DNA from: Chelativorans petroleitrophicus | Lineage (GTDB): Bacteria; Pseudomonadota; Alphaproteobacteria; Rhizobiales; Rhizobiaceae | Reading direction: 5' to 3' | Assembly: GCF_025398195.1 (NCBI RefSeq) | Contig: NZ_JAODNV010000009.1 | Span: forward strand, 62,001 to 126,000 | Length of the DNA: 64,000 bases | Shown: in pieces, positions 1 to 8,619 of the stretch | How positions within the stretch are numbered: position 1 is the stretch's first letter | How the letters are laid out: the number at the start of each line of letters is the position of its first letter | The notes under the pieces: model-generated | Database searches by the model: none | Told to the model about the DNA's origin: nothing | Seen by the model: only the letters and a program-made list of their open reading frames with translations | Translations under genes and position numbers: made by a program

Positions 1-347
1 ACGCTCCAATTGTCGATGGCGCGCGACTTGCGACCGCCCGGTGTCTCCTCGAAGCGGTGATCCTCAAGGGTCACGACCAACCCGGTTTTGGACGGAAGAA
101 TATCGATCGCGGCGGGGATGGCAAAGTTCGGGTCAAGGAGCATGGAGCTTGCATCTTTGCCCAACGCCTTCACCAGCAGACGCTTCACCAAAAGCATGTC
201 GGCAAAGGTCACCGCCTCCGGTGCGATGGACTTCGCCTTTGCGATGGCAGCGATCAGTGGCGGCCGCTGATCCAGCGCCACCATCGTGAAGTATCCGTCC
301 TCATCGGCCAGCCGAGTGAGGCCGCGATTCTTACCGATCGTGCTCAT
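1..347 (-). CDS. LacD-family class I aldolase, N-terminal part
   Basis: The start of a class I aldolase related to tagatose-1,6-bisphosphate aldolase LacD and sulfofructose-phosphate aldolase YihT, which cleave ketose phosphates to two three-carbon units through a lysine Schiff base. Visible are the family's early VALDQR motif (about residues 23-28) and the SSMLLDP segment that follows the first helices. About 115 residues are present; the gene leaves the window before the catalytic lysine. The ATG at 347 overlaps the end of the upstream kinase gene by 17 bp, so the two are translationally coupled and probably catalyse consecutive steps. The exact sugar phosphate is unknown. Confidence 0.8.
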   Translation of the reverse strand, partial: MSTIGKNRGLTRLADEDGYFTMVALDQRPPLIAAIAKAKSIAPEAVTFADMLLVKRLLVKALGKDASSMLLDPNFAIPAAIDILPSKTGLVVTLEDHRFEETPGGRKSRAIDNWS

Positions 348-1272
348 GCGCAGTTCTCCATAGATGAAGCGTTTCGTCCAATGTGGGAATCCCGTCACGG
401 CCGCCAGGCTTTGTGCATTTCAGGGCTGCGGCGGCAGAGGCGAACGTAAAGGCCTCGGCGATCGGCGCTCCGGCCGCGAGGCCAAAGGCGTAGGCGCCGT
501 GGAAGACATCGCCCGCGCCAGTGGTGTCTACAGAGCGCACAGGGAATGCGGGCTGATGGCAGGTCTGACCGTGCTCGCGCCACGTAACGCCTTTACTACC
601 TTCCGTGACCGCTGCGATCCTGCAGCCATAGGCCTCGATCTTTGCCAGCGGATCTGGCGCGTTGCGGGCATATACCTCGAGTGCCCGTTTGGAAAAGACG
701 GCATGATCAGTCAGAGGTAAGAGAAGGTCGAACACTTCCGGATCCGCCACATCCGCATCGAGCACCGTGGGAACGCCTTTCTCGCGCGCGGCGGCAAAGA
801 CTGCCGCGGCACCTTCCGGCCAGCGCGGGTCTGCCAGCACCGCGCCTGCCTCTCCGATTTCTGTGAGGGGTAGCCATCCCGGATCGGTTGGCTGGTTCGC
901 GCCGCGGAAGTTGACAATCTGGCGTTCCCCCCGGGCGTCGACGATGACCCCGGAAATGGACGAGCGGGCGCCAGGAAAGAGCCGGAAGTTGGAGACGTCC
1001 ACCTTCCGCTCTTCCAGGTCACGCCGCATCAGATGACCATGAGTGTCGTCGCCGGCTCTTCCCCAGAATTGCACGCGAGCACCGAGCCGGGCAGCCGTGA
1101 CGGCTGCTGTCGCAGCCATGCCGCCGCCGATGGTCCTGAAATCGGATGCACGCACCTTGCCGCCGCCGGGATCGGCGAACGTTTCGACTGTCCATACATA
1201 GTCAAGGGCCGACAGGCCGAGGCAAATGAGATCGGGCGTGTTTTCGCACCATCGCGGAGGGAAGCGTGTCAT
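331..1272 (-). CDS. PfkB/ribokinase-family sugar kinase, YihV (sulfofructose kinase)-like
   Basis: A 313-residue PfkB carbohydrate kinase. The N-terminal GGG-AATAA segment (about 49-57) is the usual first signature. VDTTGAGDVFHGA near residues 248-260 carries the catalytic Asp of the GAGD motif. Across its length it resembles E. coli YihV more than ribokinase or fructokinase: LAD-RW, TVLD-D, DHA-FS and the C-terminal AALKCT-PGGR-GIP blocks are shared, as I remember that sequence. It should phosphorylate a ketose that the following aldolase splits. ATG 1272 is preferred over an in-frame TTG at 1281; neither has a strong ribosome site. Sulfofructose is one candidate substrate; a plain ketohexose remains possible. 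Confidence 0.85.
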   Translation of the reverse strand: MTRFPPRWCENTPDLICLGLSALDYVWTVETFADPGGGKVRASDFRTIGGGMAATAAVTAARLGARVQFWGRAGDDTHGHLMRRDLEERKVDVSNFRLFPGARSSISGVIVDARGERQIVNFRGANQPTDPGWLPLTEIGEAGAVLADPRWPEGAAAVFAAAREKGVPTVLDADVADPEVFDLLLPLTDHAVFSKRALEVYARNAPDPLAKIEAYGCRIAAVTEGSKGVTWREHGQTCHQPAFPVRSVDTTGAGDVFHGAYAFGLAAGAPIAEAFTFASAAAALKCTKPGGRDGIPTLDETLHLWRTAHEHDR

Positions 1273-1311
1273 GGCCGGCAACGTTGTTTGGTTCGGATCG
1301 CTTGTCGGAGG

Positions 1312-2391
1312 TCAGCAGATGGCCTCGCCGGTCTCCGGCATGAAAAGATGAACCTTGTTGGGAGCGGGTATCAGCGGGAGCACGTCGCCAGGTTTCGGCC
1401 GCAGGTCAGGAGAGACTCTGGCAACCGCGTCTATGCCACCGGCCGTGAAGTGAACCAGCGTATCTGAGCCCAGCGGTTCCACCAGGCTCACCTGCGCTTT
1501 GAAGGCGGCCGGATCGTCAGGCGCAAACAGGAAGTGCTCCGGGCGCACGCCGAGTGTCAGTGGTTGGCCAGCTTCGATCGCCTGCGACCTTACCGGGAAC
1601 AAGCGTTCCGCCGGGAAAGATACTCCATCCTCAAGACAGATTTCACCGTCCGTCATGCGTGCAGGGATGAAGTTCATGGAAGGCGAGCCGATAAAGCCAG
1701 CGACGAACATGTTAGCCGGCTTCTCATAGACTTCTTCGGGGCTACCCACCTGCTGGATCACTCCGGACTGCATCACGACGATGCGATCCGCCATGGTCAT
1801 AGCTTCTATCTGGTCATGGGTGACGAACACCATTGTGGTGCGCAGCTGCTGCGACAAAGCCTTGATTTCGGCGCGCACCTGAGCACGCAGCTTGGCGTCC
1901 AGGTTCGACAATGGCTCGTCGAAGAGGAAAACCTTGGGGTCGCGCACGATTGCGCGCCCCATGGCCACCCGTTGGCGTTGGCCGCCGGACAAAGCCTTTG
2001 GCCTGCGGTCGAGAAGCCCATCGATGTGCAAGAGCTTGGCTGCCTTTTGCACACGTTCCTCGATCTCGGCCTTGCTCATGCCGCGCATCTCCAACGCAAA
2101 GGCCATGTTCTGCCGCACGGTCATGTGCGGGTACAGCGCGTAGTCCTGGAACACCATGGCGATGTCGCGCTTTGCCGCCGGCACGGTGTTCACACGCTCC
2201 TCGCCAATATAAACGTCTCCTTCGTTTACGCTCTCGAGCCCGGCGAGGATGCGCAGAAGGGTGGATTTGCCGCAGCCGGACGGGCCGACCAGCACAACAA
2301 ACTCATGATCGGGAATATCAAGGCTCAGATCGGGAATGACGGTCACGTTGCCGAAGCGCTTGACCAGGTTCCGGATTCGTATGGACGCCAT
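1312..2391 (-). CDS. Carbohydrate ABC importer ATPase (UgpC/MalK type)
   Basis: A 359-residue nucleotide-binding subunit of a carbohydrate importer (CUT1). Walker [10 protein letters not shown] is at 36-44, the Q-loop FQDYALYPH near 81, the LSGGQ signature at 134-138 and Walker B VFLFDEP at 154-160. The C-terminal third (about 236-359) is the TOBE/regulatory domain typical of UgpC/MsmX proteins. Its ATG overlaps the dehydrogenase stop (ATGA), so it is in the operon of the two permeases and binding protein upstream. ATPases of this type can serve several permeases, which matters because the CUT1 importer at 48-51 kb has no ATPase beside it. Confidence 0.93.
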   Translation of the reverse strand: MASIRIRNLVKRFGNVTVIPDLSLDIPDHEFVVLVGPSGCGKSTLLRILAGLESVNEGDVYIGEERVNTVPAAKRDIAMVFQDYALYPHMTVRQNMAFALEMRGMSKAEIEERVQKAAKLLHIDGLLDRRPKALSGGQRQRVAMGRAIVRDPKVFLFDEPLSNLDAKLRAQVRAEIKALSQQLRTTMVFVTHDQIEAMTMADRIVVMQSGVIQQVGSPEEVYEKPANMFVAGFIGSPSMNFIPARMTDGEICLEDGVSFPAERLFPVRSQAIEAGQPLTLGVRPEHFLFAPDDPAAFKAQVSLVEPLGSDTLVHFTAGGIDAVARVSPDLRPKPGDVLPLIPAPNKVHLFMPETGEAIC

Positions 2392-3401
2392 CAGCGGGCC
2401 TCCTCGAAGGCAAGAACGGGCTTGATCAGGTGGCCACGGGCGAAGCGGGCAAATTCCTCAGGCAGGGCATCGAGGTTGAACCGTTCGTCCACCAGGCGAG
2501 CGTATTTCTTCTTGTTGGCGCGCAGGATTTCCAGGTTCTCCGCAAAATCCCGCTTCGGAAAGTAAAAGGTCCTGAGCATCATGAAGTCCTTGCGCCGGAA
2601 AACTTTGTCTTCCGTGATGGTCCAGGGGGCGGCGTTTTCGCCAACCAGCACGATCGCGCCTTTCGGTAAGATGATCTCGATAGCCAGGTTGCGCGCTGCA
2701 TGTGCGCCCGAGCATTCGACGATCAACGCAAAGCGCTTGTCCCGGCTACCGACAGGATGCGCGATGGCGCCGAAGTCGGTGGCGATTGCCAGCCGTTCCT
2801 CATTGGGATCGGAGACGAAGATATTGGTGAAGCCGAAAGCTTTCAGTGCCAGGATAACACCGAGCCCCACGGGGCCGGCGCCGGTCACCAGCACGTCCGG
2901 GTTTGTCTCGGCCGGCACCAGACGGCGCGCCTCTCTGACGGCGTGGGCGGACGTTCCGATCGTATCCAAAAGCAGCGGGCCCAGATCGTCTTCGATGTCG
3001 TCGGGGACCGGCAGCAGGCAATTGTCGGGTACGGCCACATATTCGCAATAGCCGCCATCTCTGTTCCAGCCGATGAGCGAAGAGACATTGAGGCACATTT
3101 GCGTGTCGCCGGCCCGGCAGCTCTCGCACTCACCGCAATGGAGCGGGATGTACACGGCACAGCGTTTGCCATCCATGGCGTGCCCGGGATGCTCCACGCG
3201 TCCGAAAATCTCATGGCCTGCGATGTATTCGGCACCCTTGTGCCACAGCTTGAAGTCGGAGCCGCAGAGCGCGGTGCGCAAAATCCGCACCAGTGCCTCG
3301 CCTTTTGCCGGCACGGGTATGGGACACTCCTCTATGGTGATCCGCTTATCGCCATGGAAAACCGCTGCGAGCATGGTTACAGCACTCGGCATGACAATCA
3401 T
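2391..3401 (-). CDS. Zinc-dependent medium-chain alcohol/polyol dehydrogenase
   Basis: A 336-residue medium-chain dehydrogenase of the sorbitol/threonine dehydrogenase class. Catalytic zinc ligands are seen as C46 (ALCGSD) and H63-E64 (AGHEIFG). The structural zinc lobe has C89, C92, C95 and C103. The NAD-binding GxGPVG stretch is near 174-179. It would oxidise a secondary alcohol of a polyol or sugar to a ketone, or run in reverse. Its ATG overlaps the stop of the upstream permease (ATGA) and its own stop overlaps the ATPase start. In this operon it could generate the ketose that the PfkB kinase phosphorylates. The substrate is not determined. Confidence 0.88.
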   Translation of the reverse strand: MIVMPSAVTMLAAVFHGDKRITIEECPIPVPAKGEALVRILRTALCGSDFKLWHKGAEYIAGHEIFGRVEHPGHAMDGKRCAVYIPLHCGECESCRAGDTQMCLNVSSLIGWNRDGGYCEYVAVPDNCLLPVPDDIEDDLGPLLLDTIGTSAHAVREARRLVPAETNPDVLVTGAGPVGLGVILALKAFGFTNIFVSDPNEERLAIATDFGAIAHPVGSRDKRFALIVECSGAHAARNLAIEIILPKGAIVLVGENAAPWTITEDKVFRRKDFMMLRTFYFPKRDFAENLEILRANKKKYARLVDERFNLDALPEEFARFARGHLIKPVLAFEEAR

Positions 3402-4225
3402 CCTTTGACGGCGCCCAGCGTGAGGCCCGAGACAAGCCAGCGCTGGACGATAATGGCGAGGACGAGAGGCGGTAGGGCAATGAGGGTCGCTGCGGCCATC
3501 AGCGCGCCCCAGTTGGTCGAACCCTCTCCGATGAAGTTGAACGAAGCGGCTATCAGCGTCTTCGTGTCAGAATTGGACAGCACGAGCGCAAAGAGGAAGT
3601 AATTCCAAGAAAACACGAAGGCGAGAATGGACGAAACGGAAAGGCCGGCGCTCACGAGCGGCAGGGCGATGCGGTAGAAGACGCGAATGGGCGAGCAGCC
3701 ATCCACCTGCGCCGCCTCGAAGATGCTGCGTGGGATGTTATCGAAGAAGGGCAGGAGCACCCATATAACGATCGGCATAGTGATGACCGCGTGGGTCAGG
3801 ATAAGCGCCCAATAACTGCCGATCATATCGATCTGGCGGAACATCAAATACCAGGGCAGGAGAAAGAGCGTACCCGGCGCCATCCGCGCCAGCAGGGTTA
3901 CGATAGCCGGCCAGGTGATCCGCGTCCAGGAAACGACAAACGCCGCCGGCGTGCCGAGCAGGATGCCCAGGGCCGTCGAAGCGGAGGTGACGACAGCGCT
4001 GTTGATCCCGTACTGGATGAAAGGCGTCCTTTCCCACAGCGAGACGTAGTTCGTAAGCGTCGGTGTGAAGAATAGCGTCGGCGGATAGGCCGTGACCTCA
4101 TGGGAAAACTTGAATGAGGACAGCACCATCCAGAGTGTGGGTGCAACGACGATGATGCCGGCGACCATCAGGAGAACCGTGTTGAGGTAGCCGATCCAGC
4201 GGTCGGCCGAAGGGGTGCTGGTCAT
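3398..4225 (-). CDS. Carbohydrate ABC importer permease (MalG/UgpE type)
   Basis: A 275-residue inner-membrane permease with about six hydrophobic segments. The EAA loop reads FEAAQVDGCSPIRVFYRIALP, with the conserved EAA---G core that contacts the ATPase. The C-terminal GLTLGAVKG is typical of MalG-like subunits. ATG 4225 is chosen over an upstream in-frame start at 4285 because it follows a clear AGGAGG site and gives the usual length. It lies 10 bp after its partner permease and overlaps the next gene by 4 bp. It pairs with the preceding permease to form the channel for the sugar or polyol bound by the 5923-7227 protein. Confidence 0.93.
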   Translation of the reverse strand: MTSTPSADRWIGYLNTVLLMVAGIIVVAPTLWMVLSSFKFSHEVTAYPPTLFFTPTLTNYVSLWERTPFIQYGINSAVVTSASTALGILLGTPAAFVVSWTRITWPAIVTLLARMAPGTLFLLPWYLMFRQIDMIGSYWALILTHAVITMPIVIWVLLPFFDNIPRSIFEAAQVDGCSPIRVFYRIALPLVSAGLSVSSILAFVFSWNYFLFALVLSNSDTKTLIAASFNFIGEGSTNWGALMAAATLIALPPLVLAIIVQRWLVSGLTLGAVKG

Positions 4226-4235
4226 TTCCGTCCTC

Positions 4236-5105
4236 CTACCAGGCGACTGCGTTGCGGAGTCGGTTGAGCGCCAGCACCACGCCAAGCACCAGGGCCGAAA
4301 GGGTGATCATGAGAGCGCCGGCATAGCCGAACTGGAAGAACTCGAAGCCCATCCTGAAACCATAGATATTCAGCGTCGTGGACGCATTGGCCGGGCCGCC
4401 CTGAGTGGTGATGTAGATGAGGTCGAAGAAGCGCAGAAGATCGACGCTGCGAAGCACCATCGCCGTCACCAGTGTCGGCAGCAGCAGAGGCAGGGTTATG
4501 CGAAACAGGGTCTTCGTACGGGACGCGCCGTCGATTTCGGCAGCCTCGTAGACACTTGGCGGAAGGGACTGGAGTCCCCCCAGGACGATCAGAGCGACGT
4601 AGGGCGTCCACTGCCAGGTATCGATGAGGGCAAGCGTCGGAACGACCAGGGCAGGGGAGGCGAGCCAGTTCGATGGCGGGAGACCGAGGGATGTGAGAAT
4701 GTAGTTCGCCGCGCCCAGGGAAGGGTCAAGTATGATGAGCCACATCATCCCGGCCACCACTGGCGGCAGCATGAAAGGCGAGATGAAGAGCGAGCGGATG
4801 AAGCCCGGCAGCCTGCGCGCCCGAAACAGAAGCAATGCAAGGGCGGTGCCGCAGACGAGTTGCAGTGTCAGGGACAGGACATAGAGATAGATGGTGATCC
4901 ACAGGCCATTCCAGAACTGCCCGTCCTTCACCATGCGCACATAGTTCGCCACGCCATCGAAGCGCATCATGCCGGTGGCGGAAACTGCCTGGAAGCTGAT
5001 CCAGATCGTGTAGCAGAACGGAAAGGCGATCATTACCACGGTGAAGATCACCGACGGTGCGGACAGGGCGGCAAGCTGAGCCTTTTGGGAGTTCGACGTG
5101 TCCAT
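4236..5105 (-). CDS. Carbohydrate ABC importer permease (MalF/UgpA type)
   Basis: A 289-residue permease with six predicted membrane segments and the EAA loop YEAAEIDGASRTKTLFRITLP near residues 182-202. It is the MalF/UgpA-like half of the heterodimeric channel. The gene sits 15 bp downstream of the SDR gene and 10 bp upstream of the second permease, in one tight minus-strand operon. An enzyme gene between the binding protein and the permeases is less usual and ties the SDR to the imported substrate. Confidence 0.92.
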   Translation of the reverse strand: MDTSNSQKAQLAALSAPSVIFTVVMIAFPFCYTIWISFQAVSATGMMRFDGVANYVRMVKDGQFWNGLWITIYLYVLSLTLQLVCGTALALLLFRARRLPGFIRSLFISPFMLPPVVAGMMWLIILDPSLGAANYILTSLGLPPSNWLASPALVVPTLALIDTWQWTPYVALIVLGGLQSLPPSVYEAAEIDGASRTKTLFRITLPLLLPTLVTAMVLRSVDLLRFFDLIYITTQGGPANASTTLNIYGFRMGFEFFQFGYAGALMITLSALVLGVVLALNRLRNAVAW

Positions 5106-5120
5106 CAGGCACTCCGCGGT

Positions 5121-5858
5121 TCACCCTGCGAGATATCCGCCGTCAACAGCAAAGACGCTGCCGGTGACATAGGAAGAGGCAGGCATGGTGAGATACACGA
5201 CCGTGCCGGCCACATCCTCCGGCTGGCCCCAACGCTTGAAGGCTGTTCGTGCAGCGATCCGCTCGTAATGCGCGCTGTCTTTGCGGCCTTCGGCGTTAAT
5301 GGCGGTCTCGATAAAACCCGGCGCCACCGCGTTGACGCGGATGCCCTCGGCGGCCCAGGCATGCGCAAGCGCCTTGGTAAGCATCACGACGCCTGCCTTA
5401 CTCGCGCAATAGGCGGGAATACGCGGCAGCGCGGTAAAGGCATTCATGGAAGCGATGTTGACAATGGCGCCCTTTCTAGCCGCAAGCGCCGCGCGAAACG
5501 CGAGGCAGGTGCTGAAGGTGCCGGTCAGATTGACCTCGATCACCTTACGGAAGATGTCACGCTCATACTCCTCGTCGCGACGCAGGATTCCGGCACAGTT
5601 GACAAGGGCATCAACCTCATTGAAGCGGCCGGCATAGCGATTGACGGCTTCGTCCTGCGTGACATCGAGACACTCAAGCGACAGACGGGGATGTCCCACT
5701 GATGCGAGACGGGCAATCTCGTCCTCGCTTATGCCGGTCGCGCTCACTTCCGCACCAAGGTCAAGAAAGAGCCGGATGATGGCCGTCCCGATGCCGCCGG
5801 CACCACCGATCACGACGGCACGGAATCCTTGCGGTAGTTCAAATGGAACGCCAGACAT
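5121..5858 (-). CDS. Short-chain dehydrogenase/reductase (classical SDR)
   Basis: A 245-residue classical SDR. The glycine-rich cofactor motif is GGAGGIG (18-24), followed by NCAG (87-90). The catalytic set is N110, S137, Y150 and K154 (YCASK), and the C-terminal VDGGY segment is present. It probably oxidises or reduces a sugar or polyol hydroxyl with NAD(P). Two oxidoreductases in one operon, this and the zinc enzyme at 2391-3401, suggest an oxidation-reduction pair that epimerises a centre, or the two ends of a polyol-to-ketose route. It follows the binding-protein gene across a spacer holding a strong stem-loop. Confidence 0.9.
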   Translation of the reverse strand: MSGVPFELPQGFRAVVIGGAGGIGTAIIRLFLDLGAEVSATGISEDEIARLASVGHPRLSLECLDVTQDEAVNRYAGRFNEVDALVNCAGILRRDEEYERDIFRKVIEVNLTGTFSTCLAFRAALAARKGAIVNIASMNAFTALPRIPAYCASKAGVVMLTKALAHAWAAEGIRVNAVAPGFIETAINAEGRKDSAHYERIAARTAFKRWGQPEDVAGTVVYLTMPASSYVTGSVFAVDGGYLAG

Positions 5859-5876
5859 TCAGCCAAATCCGAGATG

Positions 5877-5899
5877 GAGCCGCCCGTGTCGGGCGGCTC
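5877..5899 (-). other. Intercistronic stem-loop after binding-protein gene
   Basis: GAGCCGCCC (5877-5885) pairs with GGGCGGCTC (5891-5899), a perfect 9-bp stem with a 5-base loop. It lies between the solute-binding-protein stop and the SDR start, with no T-run, so it is more likely an mRNA-stabilising or partial termination element than a full terminator. The same arrangement follows every ABC binding-protein gene in this window. Confidence 0.6.
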
Positions 5900-5922
5900 G
5901 GTTCATGGTTTACGGGTTGCGG

Positions 5923-7227
5923 CTACTCCCGCGCGATCAGCGCGTTAAGCTGCTCATCGGCGGCGGCACAGGCTTCTTCCACCGTGCTCGTGCCGAGGAG
6001 AACGGCGTTGACAGCCTGGCCAATGTATTCACGCGACTCCGGGTTCTGGATGATCGGATAGCCCACCTCTGAGGTACCCTCGTCGGCAAGATGTTCCAGA
6101 GCCTTCTGCCACTGCTGACGCACCGGCTGCTCTGCGAGCCAGGCCTGGTAATCAGGATTGGAGGCAACGGAGTTACGCGGCGGTGCTATGCCTTCGAGCG
6201 CCAATTTCGACTGCATTTCGGGGCTGCTTGCCCACTGGACAAAGTACCACGCAGCATCCGGATTGGCGCTGAACTGCGAGATGGCAAGCGCCCAGCCGAT
6301 GGTGGTGGGGTGGGATCCGCCGTCGCCTGGCGGCAGCGGCACGATCGCGGTATCTTCAAGCCGAGCGCCACCCTCCATCACGGCCGGGAACTCGTTCGAG
6401 GACTGGAATGACATGACCGATCGGCCCTCGCGATAAAGCGAGGTGAGCTGATAGAAGGAGTAATTGACCACTCCTGGCGGGCCATAGTCCTTCAGCAGCG
6501 ATGCGTAGAGCTCGATCGCCTTCTTTCCCTCCTCAGAGCAGAGGTTGGACTTTCCGTCCGCCATATAACTTCCACCCATATTGTGGAGGAAATTGCTGAA
6601 GGTATAAGGAAGCGCCGGCACCAAGCCTCGCGAGGCGAAGGCGGTCATGTCGGGCTTGCATTCCTTGATCTGCGCGGCGACTTCGGAAATCTTCGACAGG
6701 TTGTCGGGTGGATTGACGCCGCACTCCTCAAAAACGTCAGTACGGTAGTAAAGTAGCGGCCCCTCGATATTCAAGGGAACGCCGGTGAGCACACCGTCGA
6801 AGGTCGCCGCTTCCACGAGCGCAGGACTGAAGCCTTCGAAATCGTAGTCTGGAGCGGCATTTTCCGTGGCATAGGGCAGGAGGTCCTTGTACCAGCCGGC
6901 CGCTGCGAACTGCATGCCTTCGCGGGACGGCAAAGTCATGAAAATGTCTACCTCGTCGCTGCGCGCGTTCATGACGGTCAACAGACGCTGCCGCATCTGT
7001 TGCTCCTGATAGGTGTCTACGCGCAGCGTTATTCCGGTCAGTTCCTCGAATTCGTCCTGATACTTGAGGACCGCCGTCGCCCACGGATTGTTGTTGGCAA
7101 GGAATGTTATCGTCTCGCCTTCATGCGCCCTCCAGTCGAAGTCCTGCGCCTTGGCGACAGCACCCCAGCTAGCCGACAGAAGCAGTGCTGCTGCAAAGGC
7201 TGGCAATGGTTTCAGCATTGATCGCAC
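5923..7227 (-). CDS. Carbohydrate ABC importer solute-binding protein (family 1)
   Basis: A 434-residue periplasmic binding protein. The N-terminus is a Sec signal peptide (positively charged start, hydrophobic core, cleavage expected near AKAQ, residues 25-28). The mature part has the family 1 extracellular sugar-binding pattern, including the ADEQLNALI-type C-terminal helix. It is the first gene of the eight-gene minus-strand operon and would capture the substrate for the permeases at 3398-5105. The promoter region upstream contains the palindrome TGTAACCGGTTACA. A second in-frame ATG at 7218 is possible. Confidence 0.93.
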   Translation of the reverse strand: MRSMLKPLPAFAAALLLSASWGAVAKAQDFDWRAHEGETITFLANNNPWATAVLKYQDEFEELTGITLRVDTYQEQQMRQRLLTVMNARSDEVDIFMTLPSREGMQFAAAGWYKDLLPYATENAAPDYDFEGFSPALVEAATFDGVLTGVPLNIEGPLLYYRTDVFEECGVNPPDNLSKISEVAAQIKECKPDMTAFASRGLVPALPYTFSNFLHNMGGSYMADGKSNLCSEEGKKAIELYASLLKDYGPPGVVNYSFYQLTSLYREGRSVMSFQSSNEFPAVMEGGARLEDTAIVPLPPGDGGSHPTTIGWALAISQFSANPDAAWYFVQWASSPEMQSKLALEGIAPPRNSVASNPDYQAWLAEQPVRQQWQKALEHLADEGTSEVGYPIIQNPESREYIGQAVNAVLLGTSTVEEACAAADEQLNALIARE

Positions 7228-7286
7228 GGTGAATCCCTCCCTTGGTTAAGCCGCCTGTAAGGACAGCGGAATAGCAGGCGTTGTGC

Positions 7287-7300
7287 TGTAACCGGTTACA
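7287..7300. promoter_or_regulatory. Probable LacI-family operator
   Basis: TGTAACCGGTTACA is a perfect 14-bp palindrome with the central CG step and the AACCGGTT core typical of LacI/GalR operators. It sits 60 bp upstream of the binding-protein start and 130 bp before the divergent LacI gene. It is the obvious site through which 7430-8485 would repress the transport operon and possibly itself. Confidence 0.7.
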
Positions 7301-7429
7301 TACCGCCTCAATTCATCACTGTCAATTTAGGCAAGCTCCAAGTGCGCAGGCTTGGTTGAATCGCAGGAAAGTTGCATTTCCAGCGGGATTGATGCAAAAA
7401 GGTATATGCATTGCCATTCCTGAATCGAC

Positions 7430-8485
7430 ATGAAACCGTTTTCTGACAAGCCGGCGAGCACACTGCTAAAGGAAGCTAAATCCGTTGGTATCCGTGAGGT
7501 TGCGAAGCGGGCAGGAGTTTCTACAGCCACGGTTTCGCGCGCTCTTAACAGCCCTGAATCGGTGAGCACTGCACTGCGTGCGCGCATCAAAACGGTGATT
7601 GACGAACTCGGTTACATTCCAGACGCTTCCGCCCGTGCACTCTCGAGTCGGCGGACCCGCACCATCGGCGCCATTGTGCCCACGATCGACAACGCCATGT
7701 TTGCCCGCGGCTTGCAGGCGCTGCAGTCCTATCTTGCTACGCAGGACTATCTGCTACTTCTTTCCACCAATGAGTACGACCTCGACATTGAGCTCAAGCA
7801 GGCGCGCAATCTTGTCAGCCGCGGTATAGACGGGCTCATCCTCCGCGGAGACAAGCGGCATGACGAACTGCGAAAACTGCTCCTTTCGCAGAAGATCCCG
7901 TTCGTGAATGTCGGGGTTTACGAGCCTGAGAAGCCCTATCCCAGCGTCGGCGTGGACAACATGGCGGCGGGTCGCCGCATTACACAGCATCTGATCGACT
8001 TAGGACACCGGCGTATCGGCATCGTCGCAGCGATGCAGCGCAACAATGACCGCGCGCAAGCGCGTCTGGCCGGCGTTCTCCAAGTTCTGGAAGAGCATGC
8101 CTGTCCACTGCCCGAGCGGTGGATGGTTCAGGTGAACTATAATCTTGATGATGCACGGCAGGCGGCACGGTTCATCCTGGGAGAGAGCGATGGCCCGACG
8201 GCGCTGGTATGCGGCAACGACGTCATCGCCTATGGAGTGATGCTGGAGGCGCAGAAATTGGGGTTCGATGTGCCACGGCAGCTCTCGGTGGTCGGCTTCG
8301 ATGATCTGGAGTGGAGTCGGCACCTGCGGCCGAGTCTGACAACAATTCACATGCCGACCGACGAAATTTGGGTTCGGGCCGGTGAGTATCTGGTGAAGCG
8401 CCTGGCGGGCGAAAATGCGATCATGCACCGTGAAATCGATTTCTCGCTGGTGGTTCGCGAATCCACCGCGCCACCTGGAGATTGA
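7430..8485 (+). CDS. LacI-family transcriptional regulator
   Basis: A 351-residue LacI/GalR repressor. The helix-turn-helix is at about 21-41 (REVAKRAGVSTATVSRALN) and the hinge helix near 55-70. The rest is the periplasmic-binding-protein-like effector domain, including the conserved VVGFDD segment near 285. It is divergent from the sugar operon with a palindromic operator between them, so it most likely represses that operon until the imported sugar or a phosphorylated derivative binds. The N-terminal extension before the helix-turn-helix (about 20 residues) is longer than usual; no strong ribosome site marks the ATG. Confidence 0.93.
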   Translation: MKPFSDKPASTLLKEAKSVGIREVAKRAGVSTATVSRALNSPESVSTALRARIKTVIDELGYIPDASARALSSRRTRTIGAIVPTIDNAMFARGLQALQSYLATQDYLLLLSTNEYDLDIELKQARNLVSRGIDGLILRGDKRHDELRKLLLSQKIPFVNVGVYEPEKPYPSVGVDNMAAGRRITQHLIDLGHRRIGIVAAMQRNNDRAQARLAGVLQVLEEHACPLPERWMVQVNYNLDDARQAARFILGESDGPTALVCGNDVIAYGVMLEAQKLGFDVPRQLSVVGFDDLEWSRHLRPSLTTIHMPTDEIWVRAGEYLVKRLAGENAIMHREIDFSLVVRESTAPPGD

Positions 8486-8581
8486 AGCCAATCGGCTGAT
8501 ATCCTTTGATGCTTATTTGTCCTCATGTCCGGGTAGCATCCATACCTTGGATGCAGCCGTCAGTGCCAGGCATGCGCACTG

Positions 8582-8601
8582 CTGGGCACGGCCATGCCCA
8601 G
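8582..8601. terminator. Stem-loop between convergent genes
   Basis: CTGGGCA (8582-8588) and TGCCCAG (8595-8601) form a 7-bp stem with a 6-base loop in the 134-bp gap where the LacI and AraC genes converge. No T-tract follows on either strand, so termination is possible but weakly supported. Confidence 0.35.
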
Positions 8602-8619
8602 AGAAGGGTGTTTGAGAAG

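Noticed and set aside
4215-5702. A plus-strand open frame of 495 codons opposite the permease and SDR genes
   Set aside because: It is antisense to well-supported genes; the translation is charged, repetitive in composition and has no recognisable domain. GC-rich third positions keep such frames open.
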